NCBI GenBank assembly: GCA_902496295.1
Contig: CABVAF010000001.1
Coordinates: forward strand, 124,001-188,000
From: an uncultured Clostridium sp.
GTDB lineage: Bacteria; Bacillota; Clostridia; TANB77; CAG-508
Length of the DNA stretch: 64,000 nt
Direction: 5' to 3'
Shown here: positions 8,581-17,734 of the stretch, piece after piece
Position numbering within the stretch: the stretch's first letter is position 1
Layout: each line of letters begins with the position of its first letter
Program-made: the position numbers and the translations under genes
The notes under the pieces: generated by a model
The model's database searches: none
What the model saw: the letters and a program-made list of their open reading frames with translations, nothing else
What the model was told of the DNA's origin: nothing

Positions 8581-9138
8581 ATGAATAATGTATTACTAAT
8601 CCATGGGTTTAATGGAATACCAAAAATATTTTATTATTTTAAAGAAGAATTAGAAAAAAGAAACTATAATGTAATCTTACCAGACTTTCCTGTAAGAGAG
8701 AAGATTACGGTTGAAGAATATTATAATGTTTTTGATAAATATCAATCATATTTTAATAGGGATTTAATTGTAGTAGCACATTCAATTGGAAATTCGATGT
8801 TTATAAAATATATTTCAAAAAACAATCTAAATATTGGAAAATATATTAGTTTAGCAGGTTTTTCGAAAGATTATTATAATGAAGGAAAAGATGTCTTAAA
8901 TGAAAAAGTGAAACTAGCAATATTAACCAAAAAAGAGAAAGATGATGCTAAAAAGCTAATACTGGAAAGACACTCAATATATAGTGATAATGACCATATT
9001 GTACCTTTTGAATTATTAGAGGAATTTTGTAGGGACATTAATTCAGAAGCAATGTTAATAAAAAATATTGGACATATGGGTAAGAAAAGCGGGTTGGAAG
9101 AATTACCACAAGTGCTTGAAATGATATATAAAGTATGA
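8581..9138 (+). CDS. Alpha/beta hydrolase, RBBP9/YdeN family
   Basis: 185 residues. LLIHGFNGIP provides the oxyanion region, VVAHSIGN the nucleophile elbow (Ser in HSIG), YSDNDHIVP the acid Asp and NIGHMGK the catalytic His. Size and order match RBBP9/YdeN serine hydrolases, whose natural substrates are mostly unknown. GGGGG lies 6 bases before ATG. It stands alone between the ABC operon and yebC, so context gives no hint of the substrate. Confidence 0.85.
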   Translation: MNNVLLIHGFNGIPKIFYYFKEELEKRNYNVILPDFPVREKITVEEYYNVFDKYQSYFNRDLIVVAHSIGNSMFIKYISKNNLNIGKYISLAGFSKDYYNEGKDVLNEKVKLAILTKKEKDDAKKLILERHSIYSDNDHIVPFELLEEFCRDINSEAMLIKNIGHMGKKSGLEELPQVLEMIYKV

Positions 9139-9271
9139 ATAAGAAACATCAAGAAACATAAGCAAATACAAAAATATCTGTAAAATGCTACACAAAATCA
9201 AAAAATTATGATAAAATAACTTAGAAAGTTTATTAATTCAAGTAAAATAAAAAATAAAGGAGGAATTAACC

Positions 9272-9997
9272 ATGTCAGGACATAGCAAATGGCATAATAT
9301 TCAAGCAAAAAAAGGAAAAGCAGATGCAGCAAGAGGAAAAATATTCACAAAATTAGGAAGAGAATTACTATTAGCAGTAAAGCAAGGTGGACCTGACCCG
9401 GCAAGTAATTCCAAATTAAAAGATGTGATTGCAAAATGTAAAGCAAATAACATGCCAAACGACACAATAAACAATGCAATAAAGAAAGCTTCAGGAGCAG
9501 GAAACAGTGAAAACTACGAAGAAATTACTTATGAAGGATATGGAGTTGGAGGAGTTGCTTTAATTGTAGAAGCAAGTACAGATAACAAAAATAGAACAGC
9601 AGCAGATGTACGTCATGCATTTGACAGAGCAGGAGGAAACTTAGGAACATCAGGTTGTGTATCATATCTATTTAGCAAAAAAGGTGTTATAGTAATAGAC
9701 AAAACTACAACAAATTTATCTGAAGACGATTTAATGATGCTTGCACTAGACAATGGAGCAGAAGATTTCCAAGTAAGTGATGAGGTATATGAAATAACAA
9801 CATTACCAGAAGATTTTTCAAGTGTAAGAGAGGCATTAGAAGCACAAGAAATAGAATTTTTAGAGGCAGAAGTTCAAATGGTTCCATCTACATATATTAA
9901 ATTAGATGAAAAAGATGGAGAAAAAATGCAAAGATTAATAGACAATTTAGAAGATTTAGACGATGTAATGAATGTATATCACAACTGGGAGGAATAA
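9272..9997 (+). CDS. YebC/PmpR-family protein (TACO1 homologue)
   Basis: 241 residues, full length for the family. The start SGHSKWHNIQAKKGKADAAR is the family hallmark, followed by GPDPASNSKLKDVIAKCKAN, NIEKAI-like and YEGYGVGG motifs. YebC proteins were first described as transcription regulators; recent work links YebC to relief of ribosome stalling at proline runs. Strong GGAGGAAT ribosome site. Single gene with no operon partner in sight. Confidence 0.95.
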   Translation: MSGHSKWHNIQAKKGKADAARGKIFTKLGRELLLAVKQGGPDPASNSKLKDVIAKCKANNMPNDTINNAIKKASGAGNSENYEEITYEGYGVGGVALIVEASTDNKNRTAADVRHAFDRAGGNLGTSGCVSYLFSKKGVIVIDKTTTNLSEDDLMMLALDNGAEDFQVSDEVYEITTLPEDFSSVREALEAQEIEFLEAEVQMVPSTYIKLDEKDGEKMQRLIDNLEDLDDVMNVYHNWEE

Positions 9998-10067
9998 TAT
10001 TAAAAGAAAGAATAAATTACTAAAATAGAGGTTTATTTAATAATTTATTATAAAGGGGTAATAACGT

Positions 10068-11897
10068 ATGAAAAAACATAAAGGTCTAGTAATTGCTATA
10101 ATTATAATAGCTATTTTAATCGTTTTAGCAGTATCAGCTTTTGCAGTTATTTATATATTTACTGACATATTTAAGACAGATAAACAACTATTTGCAAAAT
10201 ACGCAACTAGCATGACGGAAGAAAAAACAGCATTTTTTCCAACAATATTAAAAGAATACACAACTAAAAAGCAAACAACACCTTATGAAAATAATGGCAG
10301 TCTTACAGCTAATATAGCAGCAGAGAGTCCTTCTTCAGCAACAGAGACTGATACTACTACTGCACAGATAAATAGTATACTTAATTTTTCTAACAACACA
10401 AGAATAAATTTTTCTGGGAAAGTAGATAAAGCAAATAATAAAACTGAGCAAAGTATAAATATATTTTATACAAACGATACTAGCTTACCATTTAACTATA
10501 AGCAAGTAGGTGATATTTATGCACTTCAGGCGGATTTTGTTTTACCAAATTATATAGGAATAGAAAACAATAATATTCCAGAGTTATTACAAAAATTAGG
10601 AATGAGTGTAAATTCTATAGAGATACCATCTAAAATAGAGTTGCAAGAGTTGCAATCTCTAAACCTTTCAGAAGAAGAAATTACGCATTTGTATAACAAT
10701 TATCTTACACCAGTTGTTACTAATTTATCAGATGATAAATTTTCTAAAATAAAAAATTCAGATGGTTCAAATGACTACATACTAACTCTTACTATGGATG
10801 ATATAAAGGGTATATTGTTACAAATATTGCAAGTATTAAGCCAAGATACGGTTGCAATCAATAAAATTAATAGTATATATCAAGAAAAATTTTCATCTAC
10901 AGAGGTTGCAATTACAACAGACCAAATAAATAACTTAATAGCAAATATTCAAGAAACAGAATTTGGTGAAGCAGATATAATAACTACTATTACAGTATTT
11001 AATGGAAAAGTAAATAAAATAGATTTTAATGTTTCTATGGAAGATGAAACTACAGTGTCAACTATTACAATTACAAAAGATGAAAACAATTCAAATCTTA
11101 CATATAACATTGATTTAACAATGCAAAATGAAGATGCTCAATCATCTATTGAGTTAGAATTATCATATACAAATATTAATACAAATAGTGTAGTAGAAAA
11201 TCACAATATTACCGCAACATTAAATGATGTAATGAATTTAGAATATAATTTTTCAAATAATGTTGTTTTTGCAAATACTGTTGGAATAACAGACTTTGAC
11301 TTAAACAATACAATTATATTAAATAATTACCCAGAAAATGAAGTACAGACATTTTTAAGTCAACTTATACCCATAATAGCTCAAAAGAACGAGGAGCAAA
11401 TGAATGAAATTGGGTATCCAACAGAATTTATAAATCCAGTATATATGTGGGTTATGGGACCAAGTTTGACAATATATATATATAACATGGCATCAGATGT
11501 GATAAGTAGTGCAGATTTGTCTAGTCAACAAGCAGCTGCATATAATCTACGTTTCCTACAATTCGAAGGTGTAAGAACGGGTTCACAAGTAAGGACTCTA
11601 CTTAACGAAATCAGTTCGAATAATAGAAATGCAAGTGATGCAGGGCAAGTTATAGTGGTTAACTCTGAGGATTACACGGTTACAGAAGGTACAAAAACAG
11701 CACCATCTGCAGAAGAAAATAAGGATGAAATTAATGATGGAGTATCGTCTATAGCAATACTTTCAGGAAAGCAATACAAAGTAACTTTTGCATATGACCC
11801 AAATACAGGATATATTACAGCATGTGGAATAACAGAAGTTGAAAGTAGCAATTCCAATAATACGACAGTTAATGATGGTAATATCATAAGTCCCTAG
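10068..11897 (+). CDS. Large membrane-anchored extracytoplasmic protein, unknown function
   Basis: 609 residues: a basic start MKKHKG, one strong hydrophobic helix (about 6-32), then a long Ser/Thr/Asn-rich, beta-predicted exterior. No LPXTG motif or second helix is seen except a short Tyr/Ile-rich stretch near 467-480. The C-terminal 90 residues read like a small domain ending in an Asn-rich tail. It lies just before spoIIIA but a terminator separates them. Residue composition is ordinary for the genome. I do not recognise the family; cell-surface or signal-sensing roles are possible. Confidence 0.65.
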   Translation: MKKHKGLVIAIIIIAILIVLAVSAFAVIYIFTDIFKTDKQLFAKYATSMTEEKTAFFPTILKEYTTKKQTTPYENNGSLTANIAAESPSSATETDTTTAQINSILNFSNNTRINFSGKVDKANNKTEQSINIFYTNDTSLPFNYKQVGDIYALQADFVLPNYIGIENNNIPELLQKLGMSVNSIEIPSKIELQELQSLNLSEEEITHLYNNYLTPVVTNLSDDKFSKIKNSDGSNDYILTLTMDDIKGILLQILQVLSQDTVAINKINSIYQEKFSSTEVAITTDQINNLIANIQETEFGEADIITTITVFNGKVNKIDFNVSMEDETTVSTITITKDENNSNLTYNIDLTMQNEDAQSSIELELSYTNINTNSVVENHNITATLNDVMNLEYNFSNNVVFANTVGITDFDLNNTIILNNYPENEVQTFLSQLIPIIAQKNEEQMNEIGYPTEFINPVYMWVMGPSLTIYIYNMASDVISSADLSSQQAAAYNLRFLQFEGVRTGSQVRTLLNEISSNNRNASDAGQVIVVNSEDYTVTEGTKTAPSAEENKDEINDGVSSIAILSGKQYKVTFAYDPNTGYITACGITEVESSNSNNTTVNDGNIISP

Positions 11898-11978
11898 TGC
11901 CATAACTAATAATACAGTTTCGGCAAATATTTTATAAATTATGAAATGAAAAATTAAATAAATAGTTCTAAAAATAAA

Positions 11979-12020
11979 AACATAGCATATATATTAATAT
12001 ATGACTATGTTTTATTTTTT
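11979..12020 (+). terminator. Rho-independent terminator before spoIIIAA
   Basis: ACATAG-CATATA pairs with TATATGACTATGT (one bulged base), followed by TTTTATTTTTTT. It ends the 609-residue protein gene 33 bases before the spoIIIAA start. I could not identify a sigma-E promoter in this short gap, so the operon promoter is unresolved. Confidence 0.75.
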
Positions 12021-12052
12021 TATTTAAAAATTGAAAATAGAAGGTGAAAAAA

Positions 12053-12998
12053 TTGGACAACGCATTAAACTATATATTAAACTACTTTCCGCTTCAAATT
12101 AGAAATGAAATTGCAAAATATCGAGATAAATTTAATCTACTAGAAGAAATAAGAATAAGGGCAAATAAAAATATTATTTTAAAAATCGGACAAGTAGATA
12201 CAATCTTAAGCCAGATAGCAAGCCAAGAAGAATTATTAGAAATTTTACAAATTATATGTGATAACTCTATCTATTCATATCAAACACAAATTTGTAATGG
12301 ATACATAACACTTAAAGGAGGACATAGAGTTGGAATTTCAGGAAATGCAGTAATAGAAAATGGAAAAGTAAAAAATATTTCATATATTTATAGTCTAAAT
12401 TTCAGAATTGCGAAAGAAGTTATAGGATGTAGCAATAAAATAATTAAAGATATTATAGATTTATCAAATAATACTATATATAACACGATTATAGTTTCAC
12501 CACCTGGAAGAGGAAAAACAACACTTTTAAGAGATATAGTAAGACAAATTAGCAATGGAATACCAGAGCTAAATTTTAATGGCATAAATGTAAGTTTAGT
12601 AGACGAAAGAGACGAAATCGCTGCAATGTATAAAGGTGTTCCTCAAAATAATGTAGGACTGAGAACAGATATATTAGCAAATATTCCCAAATCAATAGGA
12701 ATGAAAATGTTAATCAGGTCAATGAATCCAAAAGTTATAATTGCTGACGAGATAGGAACAAATGAAGATGTAGAATCCATAAATTATGCAGTATGTTCAC
12801 GGAGTGAAAGGTATATTTACGGCACACGGAGCAAGCATAGAAGATATTTCTCTAAATCCAGTTTTAAATAATCTATATAAAACAAACATATTTGACCTAT
12901 ATTTGTTTATTGAAGAAAACAGAGATATAAGTAAATGTTTTTGCAATAAAAATAAGAAAGGAGAATATGGCAATTTAGAGTTAGAACATGCCATATAA
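12053..12998 (+). CDS. spoIIIAA: Stage III sporulation ATPase SpoIIIAA, interrupted by a +1 frameshift
   Basis: AAA/secretion-type ATPase of the SpoIIIA-SpoIIQ channel between mother cell and forespore. Walker A is PPGRGKTTLL (about residue 150) and Walker B is VIIADEIG (about 230). The frame is broken at an in-frame CGG (12800-12802): read directly it ends at 12871 in nonsense, while one base later (GGA at 12801) it continues GVKGIFTAHGASIEDISLNP and ends at 12998, five bases before spoIIIAB. I chose TTG 12053 because AGAAGGTG precedes it by 6 bases; GTG 12044 lies inside that site. All later spoIIIA genes are intact, which argues against a real loss. Confidence 0.9.
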
Positions 12999-13003
12999 TA
13001 AGA

Positions 13004-13513
13004 ATGTTATTTATTAAAATTTTTATCTTTACAATGATAATAGGTGCAAGTTCTGCAATAGGTTTAATGCTAGCAAAAAAATATACTAATAGAGAACTAG
13101 AACTTAAAGAAATGAAAAATGCCCTAAACATGTTTGAAAACAAAATAAAATTTACATATGAAGATATACCAGCAGTTTTCAATGATATATCACAAAAAAT
13201 ACAAGGAAATATAGGAAGAATTTTTAAAACCGCTTCAAATAAAATGCAAAATATGTCAGCAGGGAGTGCATGGGAATATAGCTTAGAAAATACATATACA
13301 TGCTTAACCAAAGAAGATGTAGATATAATAAAAGGTCTAGGAAGAATGCTTGGAAAAACTGATTTAAATGGACAAATTAGCGAAATAAATTTAGTAAATA
13401 ATTTTATAGATACTCAAATAGAAGAGGCTAAACGAGAAAAAGATAAGAATTATAAAATGTATAAAACACTTGGAATTGTAGTTGGAATAACAATTGTAAT
13501 AATTTTAGCTTAA
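13004..13513 (+). CDS. spoIIIAB: Stage III sporulation protein SpoIIIAB
   Basis: 169 residues: an N-terminal hydrophobic helix (about 4-24), a helical soluble region similar to type II secretion GspF folds, with FTYEDIPAVFNDIS and LGRMLGKTDLNGQ typical of SpoIIIAB, and a C-terminal membrane helix. It is the membrane platform partner of the SpoIIIAA ATPase. ATG 13004 has no strong ribosome site and lies 5 bases after the frameshifted spoIIIAA stop, so it probably relies on coupled translation; that would need spoIIIAA to be read to its full end. Confidence 0.93.
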   Translation: MLFIKIFIFTMIIGASSAIGLMLAKKYTNRELELKEMKNALNMFENKIKFTYEDIPAVFNDISQKIQGNIGRIFKTASNKMQNMSAGSAWEYSLENTYTCLTKEDVDIIKGLGRMLGKTDLNGQISEINLVNNFIDTQIEEAKREKDKNYKMYKTLGIVVGITIVIILA

Positions 13514-13574
13514 ACAACAATTGTACAAACTTAGATTAATAATTAAATTAATAACCAAAAGAAAGGTGAAAGTT

Positions 13575-13769
13575 ATGGATATAAGTTTATTATTCAAAAT
13601 AGCTGCAATAGGAATTTTAGTAGCAGTTTTATATCAAGTTTTAGTTAGAGCTGGAAGAGAGGACCAAGCAATGATGACAACTTTAGCAGGACTAGTAATA
13701 GTTCTAACATTAGTTATAAAAGAAATTAGTACTTTATTTACTACAGTTAGAACAATGTTTGGCCTATAG
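13575..13769 (+). CDS. spoIIIAC: Stage III sporulation protein SpoIIIAC
   Basis: 64 residues, the usual tiny size, with two membrane helices separated by the conserved GREDQA loop (LVRAGREDQAMMTTLAGLV). ATG 13575 follows AAAGGTGA by 6 bases. A membrane part of the feeding-tube complex made in the mother cell. Confidence 0.95.
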   Translation: MDISLLFKIAAIGILVAVLYQVLVRAGREDQAMMTTLAGLVIVLTLVIKEISTLFTTVRTMFGL

Positions 13770-13838
13770 GTAGCCTTTTTCTGAAAACCTAAATTTATTA
13801 TAAGGAGATTCGTATATTTTATATATGAGAAAAAAAGT

Positions 13839-14225
13839 ATGGACATTATTAAAATAATAGGCGTTGGTTTAATTGCACTTATAATAATTATAATTGTAAA
13901 ACAATATCGACCAGAATTTACAATGTATGTATCTGTTGCAGCAGGAATTATTATTCTACTTTTAGTAATGGACAAACTTTCTGCAATTATTGATTTGTTA
14001 ACAAATTTAGCGAATAAAACTTCTATAAATAATGAATTTATATTTTTACTTATAAAAATTACTGGAATAGCTATTTTAACAGAATTTGCGTCAAGCGTAT
14101 GCAAAGACTCTGGGGAAACTGCAATAGCGTCAAAGGTGGATATGGGAGGAAAAGTAATTATAATAGCAATGTCTATTCCAATAATAGCAACACTTCTTGA
14201 AACTATATTAAAAGTTTTACCATAA
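13839..14225 (+). CDS. spoIIIAD: Stage III sporulation protein SpoIIIAD
   Basis: 128 residues with three to four membrane helices and the family motif EFASSVCKDSGETAIASKVDMGGK. The start MDIIKIIGVGLIAL is the normal family start, yet ATG 13839 has no ribosome site of its own. The good AAGGAGA (13802-13807) is 30 bases away, and an overlapping short frame MRKKVWTLLK begins at 13826. Re-initiation or an indel in the A-run between them could explain this. Function: membrane subunit of the SpoIIIA channel. Confidence 0.92.
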   Translation: MDIIKIIGVGLIALIIIIIVKQYRPEFTMYVSVAAGIIILLLVMDKLSAIIDLLTNLANKTSINNEFIFLLIKITGIAILTEFASSVCKDSGETAIASKVDMGGKVIIIAMSIPIIATLLETILKVLP

Positions 14226-14318
14226 TTTATAAATAAAGCTAAGAGAAACTAGAAATGGAAGTAAGTAAAAAGTACATATAATTTACAATTTTAAAAAAAT
14301 TATAATATAGGAGTACAA

Positions 14319-15488
14319 ATGAAAAAAATTAATTGCTTTTTTAAGTTAATAATATTAATAATACTTTTTATGCTTTTAGGGAGTAGTACAGTTCTGGCAG
14401 AAGAAACTAGCACAGACGATATACTTGAGTCACAAAAAGATTCTCTAAATATAAGTGGATTTTTAGAAGAAGCGGACAAATATACTTCAGATTTGTATGG
14501 TGAGATGGATGTAGGAGACATATTTAATAAAGCCATAAAAGGAGAAATAGACAATGAGAGTATTATAAAAAAATTTTTAAGTATTATTGGAAAAGAAATT
14601 ATAGACTGCATAGGAGTTCTTGGAACAGTAATTATAATAATTGTTATACATAGCATTTTAAAAAGTATAAGTGATGGATTAGAGAATAAAACAGTTTCAC
14701 AAATTGTTTATTATGTTCAGTATATTTTAATTGTAACTTTAATAATGGTAAATTTTGCAGATATTATCTCAATGGTTAAAAACTCAATTGATAGTCTAGT
14801 TGGTTTTATGAATAATTTAATACCTATTCTTATAACCCTAATGCTAACAACAGGAAGTTTTACATCCGCTGGATTATTAGAACCAATATTACTATTTTTA
14901 ATAACTTTTATAGGTAATTTCATTAATATGCTAATTATTCCATTTGTTCTAATATCTACTGCATTGGCAATAGTTTCAAAAGTATCAGAAAGAATCCAGC
15001 TTGATAAGTTATCAAAATTTTTCAATTCATCTGTAATATGGGTATTAGGAATTGTGCTTACCATATTTGTTGGACTTGCTTCTGTCGAAGGAAGCTTAAG
15101 TAGTACAGTCGATGGTATTACTGCAAAAACTACAAAAGCAGCGGTGTCTAACTTTATCCCTGTAGTAGGAAAAATTTTAGGAGATGCAGTAGAAACGGTA
15201 ATAGGATGTGGAGCAATTTTAAAAAATGCAGTAGGAATAGTAGGTGTTATAGTTGTTATTTCTATTTGCATGGCACCAATAATAAAGCTTGCCATACTCA
15301 TGGGATTGTATTACCTGTGTGCAGCAGTATGCCAGCCAATTGCTGATGAAAAGATTATAAAACTATTAGACCAAATGGGAGACACCTTCAAAATATTACT
15401 CGCAATACTATGTAGTATAAGCGTTATGCTAATTATAGGAGTTACATTAGTAATAAAGATATCAAATAGTGGTTTAATGTATAGATAA
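14319..15488 (+). CDS. spoIIIAE: Stage III sporulation protein SpoIIIAE
   Basis: 389 residues, family length. A signal-like helix (about 8-28) ends near VLAEE. A charged region follows, then seven or so membrane helices with conserved pieces LIPILITLMLTTG, EGSLSSTVDGITAKT and ISICMAPIIKL. This is the largest membrane protein of the SpoIIIA complex, resembling a transporter core. It is spaced 93 bases from spoIIIAD and 12 from spoIIIAF. Confidence 0.95.
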   Translation: MKKINCFFKLIILIILFMLLGSSTVLAEETSTDDILESQKDSLNISGFLEEADKYTSDLYGEMDVGDIFNKAIKGEIDNESIIKKFLSIIGKEIIDCIGVLGTVIIIIVIHSILKSISDGLENKTVSQIVYYVQYILIVTLIMVNFADIISMVKNSIDSLVGFMNNLIPILITLMLTTGSFTSAGLLEPILLFLITFIGNFINMLIIPFVLISTALAIVSKVSERIQLDKLSKFFNSSVIWVLGIVLTIFVGLASVEGSLSSTVDGITAKTTKAAVSNFIPVVGKILGDAVETVIGCGAILKNAVGIVGVIVVISICMAPIIKLAILMGLYYLCAAVCQPIADEKIIKLLDQMGDTFKILLAILCSISVMLIIGVTLVIKISNSGLMYR

Positions 15489-15500
15489 AAGGGAGGGAAA

Positions 15501-16178
15501 ATGATTGAGTGGATTACAAGTTGGGCTCAAGGAATAATTATTGCTGTTATTATAGCAACAATTATAGAAATGATTGTACCAGATGGAAATTGTAAGAAGT
15601 ATATAAAAGTAGTAATAGGAGTATATATATTATTTTCAATAATTTCTCCTGTTATTAGTAAAATTACAGGTAAAAATTTTAGCATAAGTGAAGAATTTAA
15701 TTTAGAGAAATTTTATGAAGAAGCAGATAGCAAATCTATATACAACGACTTAAATTCAAATAATTCAAACAATATAATGGATATATATATTACAAACTTA
15801 AAATCTGACATAACAGCTAAGTTAAAAAACAAAGGATATGAAGTAATATCATGCGATATAGAGATAAAAGATGAAGAAACATATGAAATAAGGTCTTTAA
15901 AACTAAGCTTAAAAAAAATTAGTGAAAATAACGGCAATGAAGAAAAATCGGGTAGTGGAAGTAATAAAGTGGAAAAAGTAGAAGAAGTAAATGAAATAAA
16001 TATAAAAATAGGAGAATCTGATAATAAAACTCAAAATAGCGAAAGTGTAAATAATGAAGCTAATAATTCAGGAAACAAAGATTATAAATCGGACTTAACT
16101 GCTTATGAAAAAAATCAGGTGAAAGAATATTTAGAGGCAACTTACGAGATAAATAAAAAGAACATTAGTATAGATTAA
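15501..16178 (+). CDS. spoIIIAF: Stage III sporulation protein SpoIIIAF
   Basis: 225 residues: two N-terminal membrane helices (about 8-24 and 35-52) joined by MIVPDGNCKKYIKVV, the family signature, then a soluble domain with a long Asn/Ser-rich insert (about 145-195) and the C-terminal LEATYEINKKNISI segment. The insert looks like low-complexity drift typical of this genome. GGGAGGG ribosome site. Member of the SpoIIIA channel. Confidence 0.92.
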   Translation: MIEWITSWAQGIIIAVIIATIIEMIVPDGNCKKYIKVVIGVYILFSIISPVISKITGKNFSISEEFNLEKFYEEADSKSIYNDLNSNNSNNIMDIYITNLKSDITAKLKNKGYEVISCDIEIKDEETYEIRSLKLSLKKISENNGNEEKSGSGSNKVEKVEEVNEINIKIGESDNKTQNSESVNNEANNSGNKDYKSDLTAYEKNQVKEYLEATYEINKKNISID

Positions 16179-16189
16179 GGAGGAGAAAT

Positions 16190-16813
16190 ATGTTTAAAGA
16201 AAAGTTAAAGGCTCTTATTCCAAAAGGGAATGGAGATGAAAGCGGAGGAAATAGCAAGAAGAAAATTGAAAATTTGGTAGTTCTTATACTTATTTTAATA
16301 ATCACAGTCATTATAATTAATTTAATATGGAATGGAGATAATAAAGAAGAAAAAGAACCAGCATCAGACCCTAATAAAAAACTTGCTACTATAAATGAAG
16401 ATACAATTGAAACATCTACTGGAACATATGAAATAGATAAACAGCTAGAAGAAATACTTTCTAAAATAAGCGAAGTAGGAGAAGTAAAAGTAATGTTAAC
16501 ATATTCTCAAACAAGTCAAACGGTACCTTTATATAATGAAGATACTACAACAAAAAATACAGAAGAAACAGACGAATCTGGGGGCACAAGAAAAATAACA
16601 GAATCTGATAGTAAAAAAGATATAATTTTTAAAGAAAGTAATGGAGAAAAAGAACCAATAACTCAGAGCATAATAAGCCCAAAAATTGAAGGAGCAATTA
16701 TAGCGGCAAAAGGAGCTTCGAATGCAGATGTAAAAACAAAAATAGTTCAGGCAGTAGAAGCTGTAACAGGACTTGCAACACATAAAATTCAAGTATTTGA
16801 AATGGAAGATTAA
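16190..16813 (+). CDS. spoIIIAG: Stage III sporulation protein SpoIIIAG
   Basis: 207 residues: a short cytoplasmic tail, one membrane helix (about 30-48), then a ring-forming domain with YEIDKQLEEILSKISEVG, KVMLTYSQT and the conserved ISPKIEGAIIAAKGASN, ending with QAVEAVTGLATHKIQVF. SpoIIIAG forms a large ring in the space between the two membranes. GGAGGAG precedes ATG. Confidence 0.95.
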   Translation: MFKEKLKALIPKGNGDESGGNSKKKIENLVVLILILIITVIIINLIWNGDNKEEKEPASDPNKKLATINEDTIETSTGTYEIDKQLEEILSKISEVGEVKVMLTYSQTSQTVPLYNEDTTTKNTEETDESGGTRKITESDSKKDIIFKESNGEKEPITQSIISPKIEGAIIAAKGASNADVKTKIVQAVEAVTGLATHKIQVFEMED

Positions 16814-16835
16814 TTTTAAGAAAGGAGATATAAAA

Positions 16836-17540
16836 ATGTTTATGAAAGTAATTAAGAAAAACCAAATTATAATTTTTGTTGGAGCTTTAATGCTAATCGT
16901 AGCAGGGTACCTTAATTTTAGCAGCGATGGAACAATAAATAATTTAATACCAACAAGCACCTTAGCAGATAGTGAAGAAATGGCATCAATTGGAGATGCA
17001 AAACTAGTTAGTGCAAATGTTGTAGAAAGTAATACAGAAAATGATATAGTTAATAATGAAAACATAGAAACAATAGAAAATTCTAATGAATTAAATAACG
17101 AAAATGAAATAGATGATATCACAAAAGAAACGTTAAGAGATGTGGCAGCAGGAGAAACACAAGAAACTAGTAATAATGCAAGCCAAAATGTAGCAGATAA
17201 CTATTTTACACAATCAAGATTAGATAGAGATACTATGTATTCTCAGTCGTTAGATACATATCAAAAAATTATAGACAATACAAATATTTCAGAAGATCAA
17301 AAAGCAATAGCACAGGAAGAAATAAGCAAAATAAATGAGCAAAAAAATTCAATAATGATAGCAGAAAATTTAATAAAGGTAAAAGGTTTTGAAGATTTAA
17401 TTATATTTGTAAATGGTGAAAATGTTAGTGTAATTATAAAAGCAGATAAGTTAGAAGAACAGGACATTGCACAAATACAAAATATAATTACACGTGAATT
17501 GGGAGCGAAAATAGAAAATATTAATATAAGTAATAAGTAG
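16836..17540 (+). CDS. spoIIIAH: Stage III sporulation protein SpoIIIAH
   Basis: 234 residues: one N-terminal membrane helix (about 9-26), an acidic Asn/Glu-rich linker, then a YscJ/FliF-like ring-building domain (ISEDQKAIAQEEISKINEQ, VKGFEDLIIFVNGENV). It binds SpoIIQ from the forespore. I chose ATG 16836 (AAAGGAGAT upstream) over the earlier in-frame start at 16773, which overlaps spoIIIAG. Last gene of the operon; spoIIQ itself is not in the window. Confidence 0.94.
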   Translation: MFMKVIKKNQIIIFVGALMLIVAGYLNFSSDGTINNLIPTSTLADSEEMASIGDAKLVSANVVESNTENDIVNNENIETIENSNELNNENEIDDITKETLRDVAAGETQETSNNASQNVADNYFTQSRLDRDTMYSQSLDTYQKIIDNTNISEDQKAIAQEEISKINEQKNSIMIAENLIKVKGFEDLIIFVNGENVSVIIKADKLEEQDIAQIQNIITRELGAKIENINISNK

Positions 17541-17549
17541 AAAATTTAT

Positions 17550-17630
17550 AGCTATTAATAAAGATGTGATTTATAAATTAGCATTAGCTTTGTTAATTAT
17601 AGTTACATATTTATTAATAGCTTTTTATAT
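17550..17630 (+). terminator. Long-loop hairpin ending the spoIIIA operon
   Basis: Perfect 13-bp arms (AGCTATTAATAAA at 17550-17562 and its complement at 17610-17622) enclose a 47-base loop and are followed by TTTT. The loop is longer than usual but the place and T-run fit termination. Confidence 0.55.
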
Positions 17631-17734
17631 TGACTAAAATATGAAAAATATATAAAATTTTAAAGAAAAAACAAAAAAATTGTAACTTTTTTTATTTTGA
17701 AAAGTCTTATATGTAAGAAGGGGGTATAAAAATA

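Noticed and set aside
14717..15301. Minus-strand open frame of 194 codons inside spoIIIAE
   Set aside because: Antisense shadow of a conserved gene; composition is that of reversed hydrophobic codons.
16529..17122. Long minus-strand open frame across spoIIIAG-spoIIIAH
   Set aside because: Low-complexity antisense shadow of two well-supported sporulation genes, with no ribosome site.
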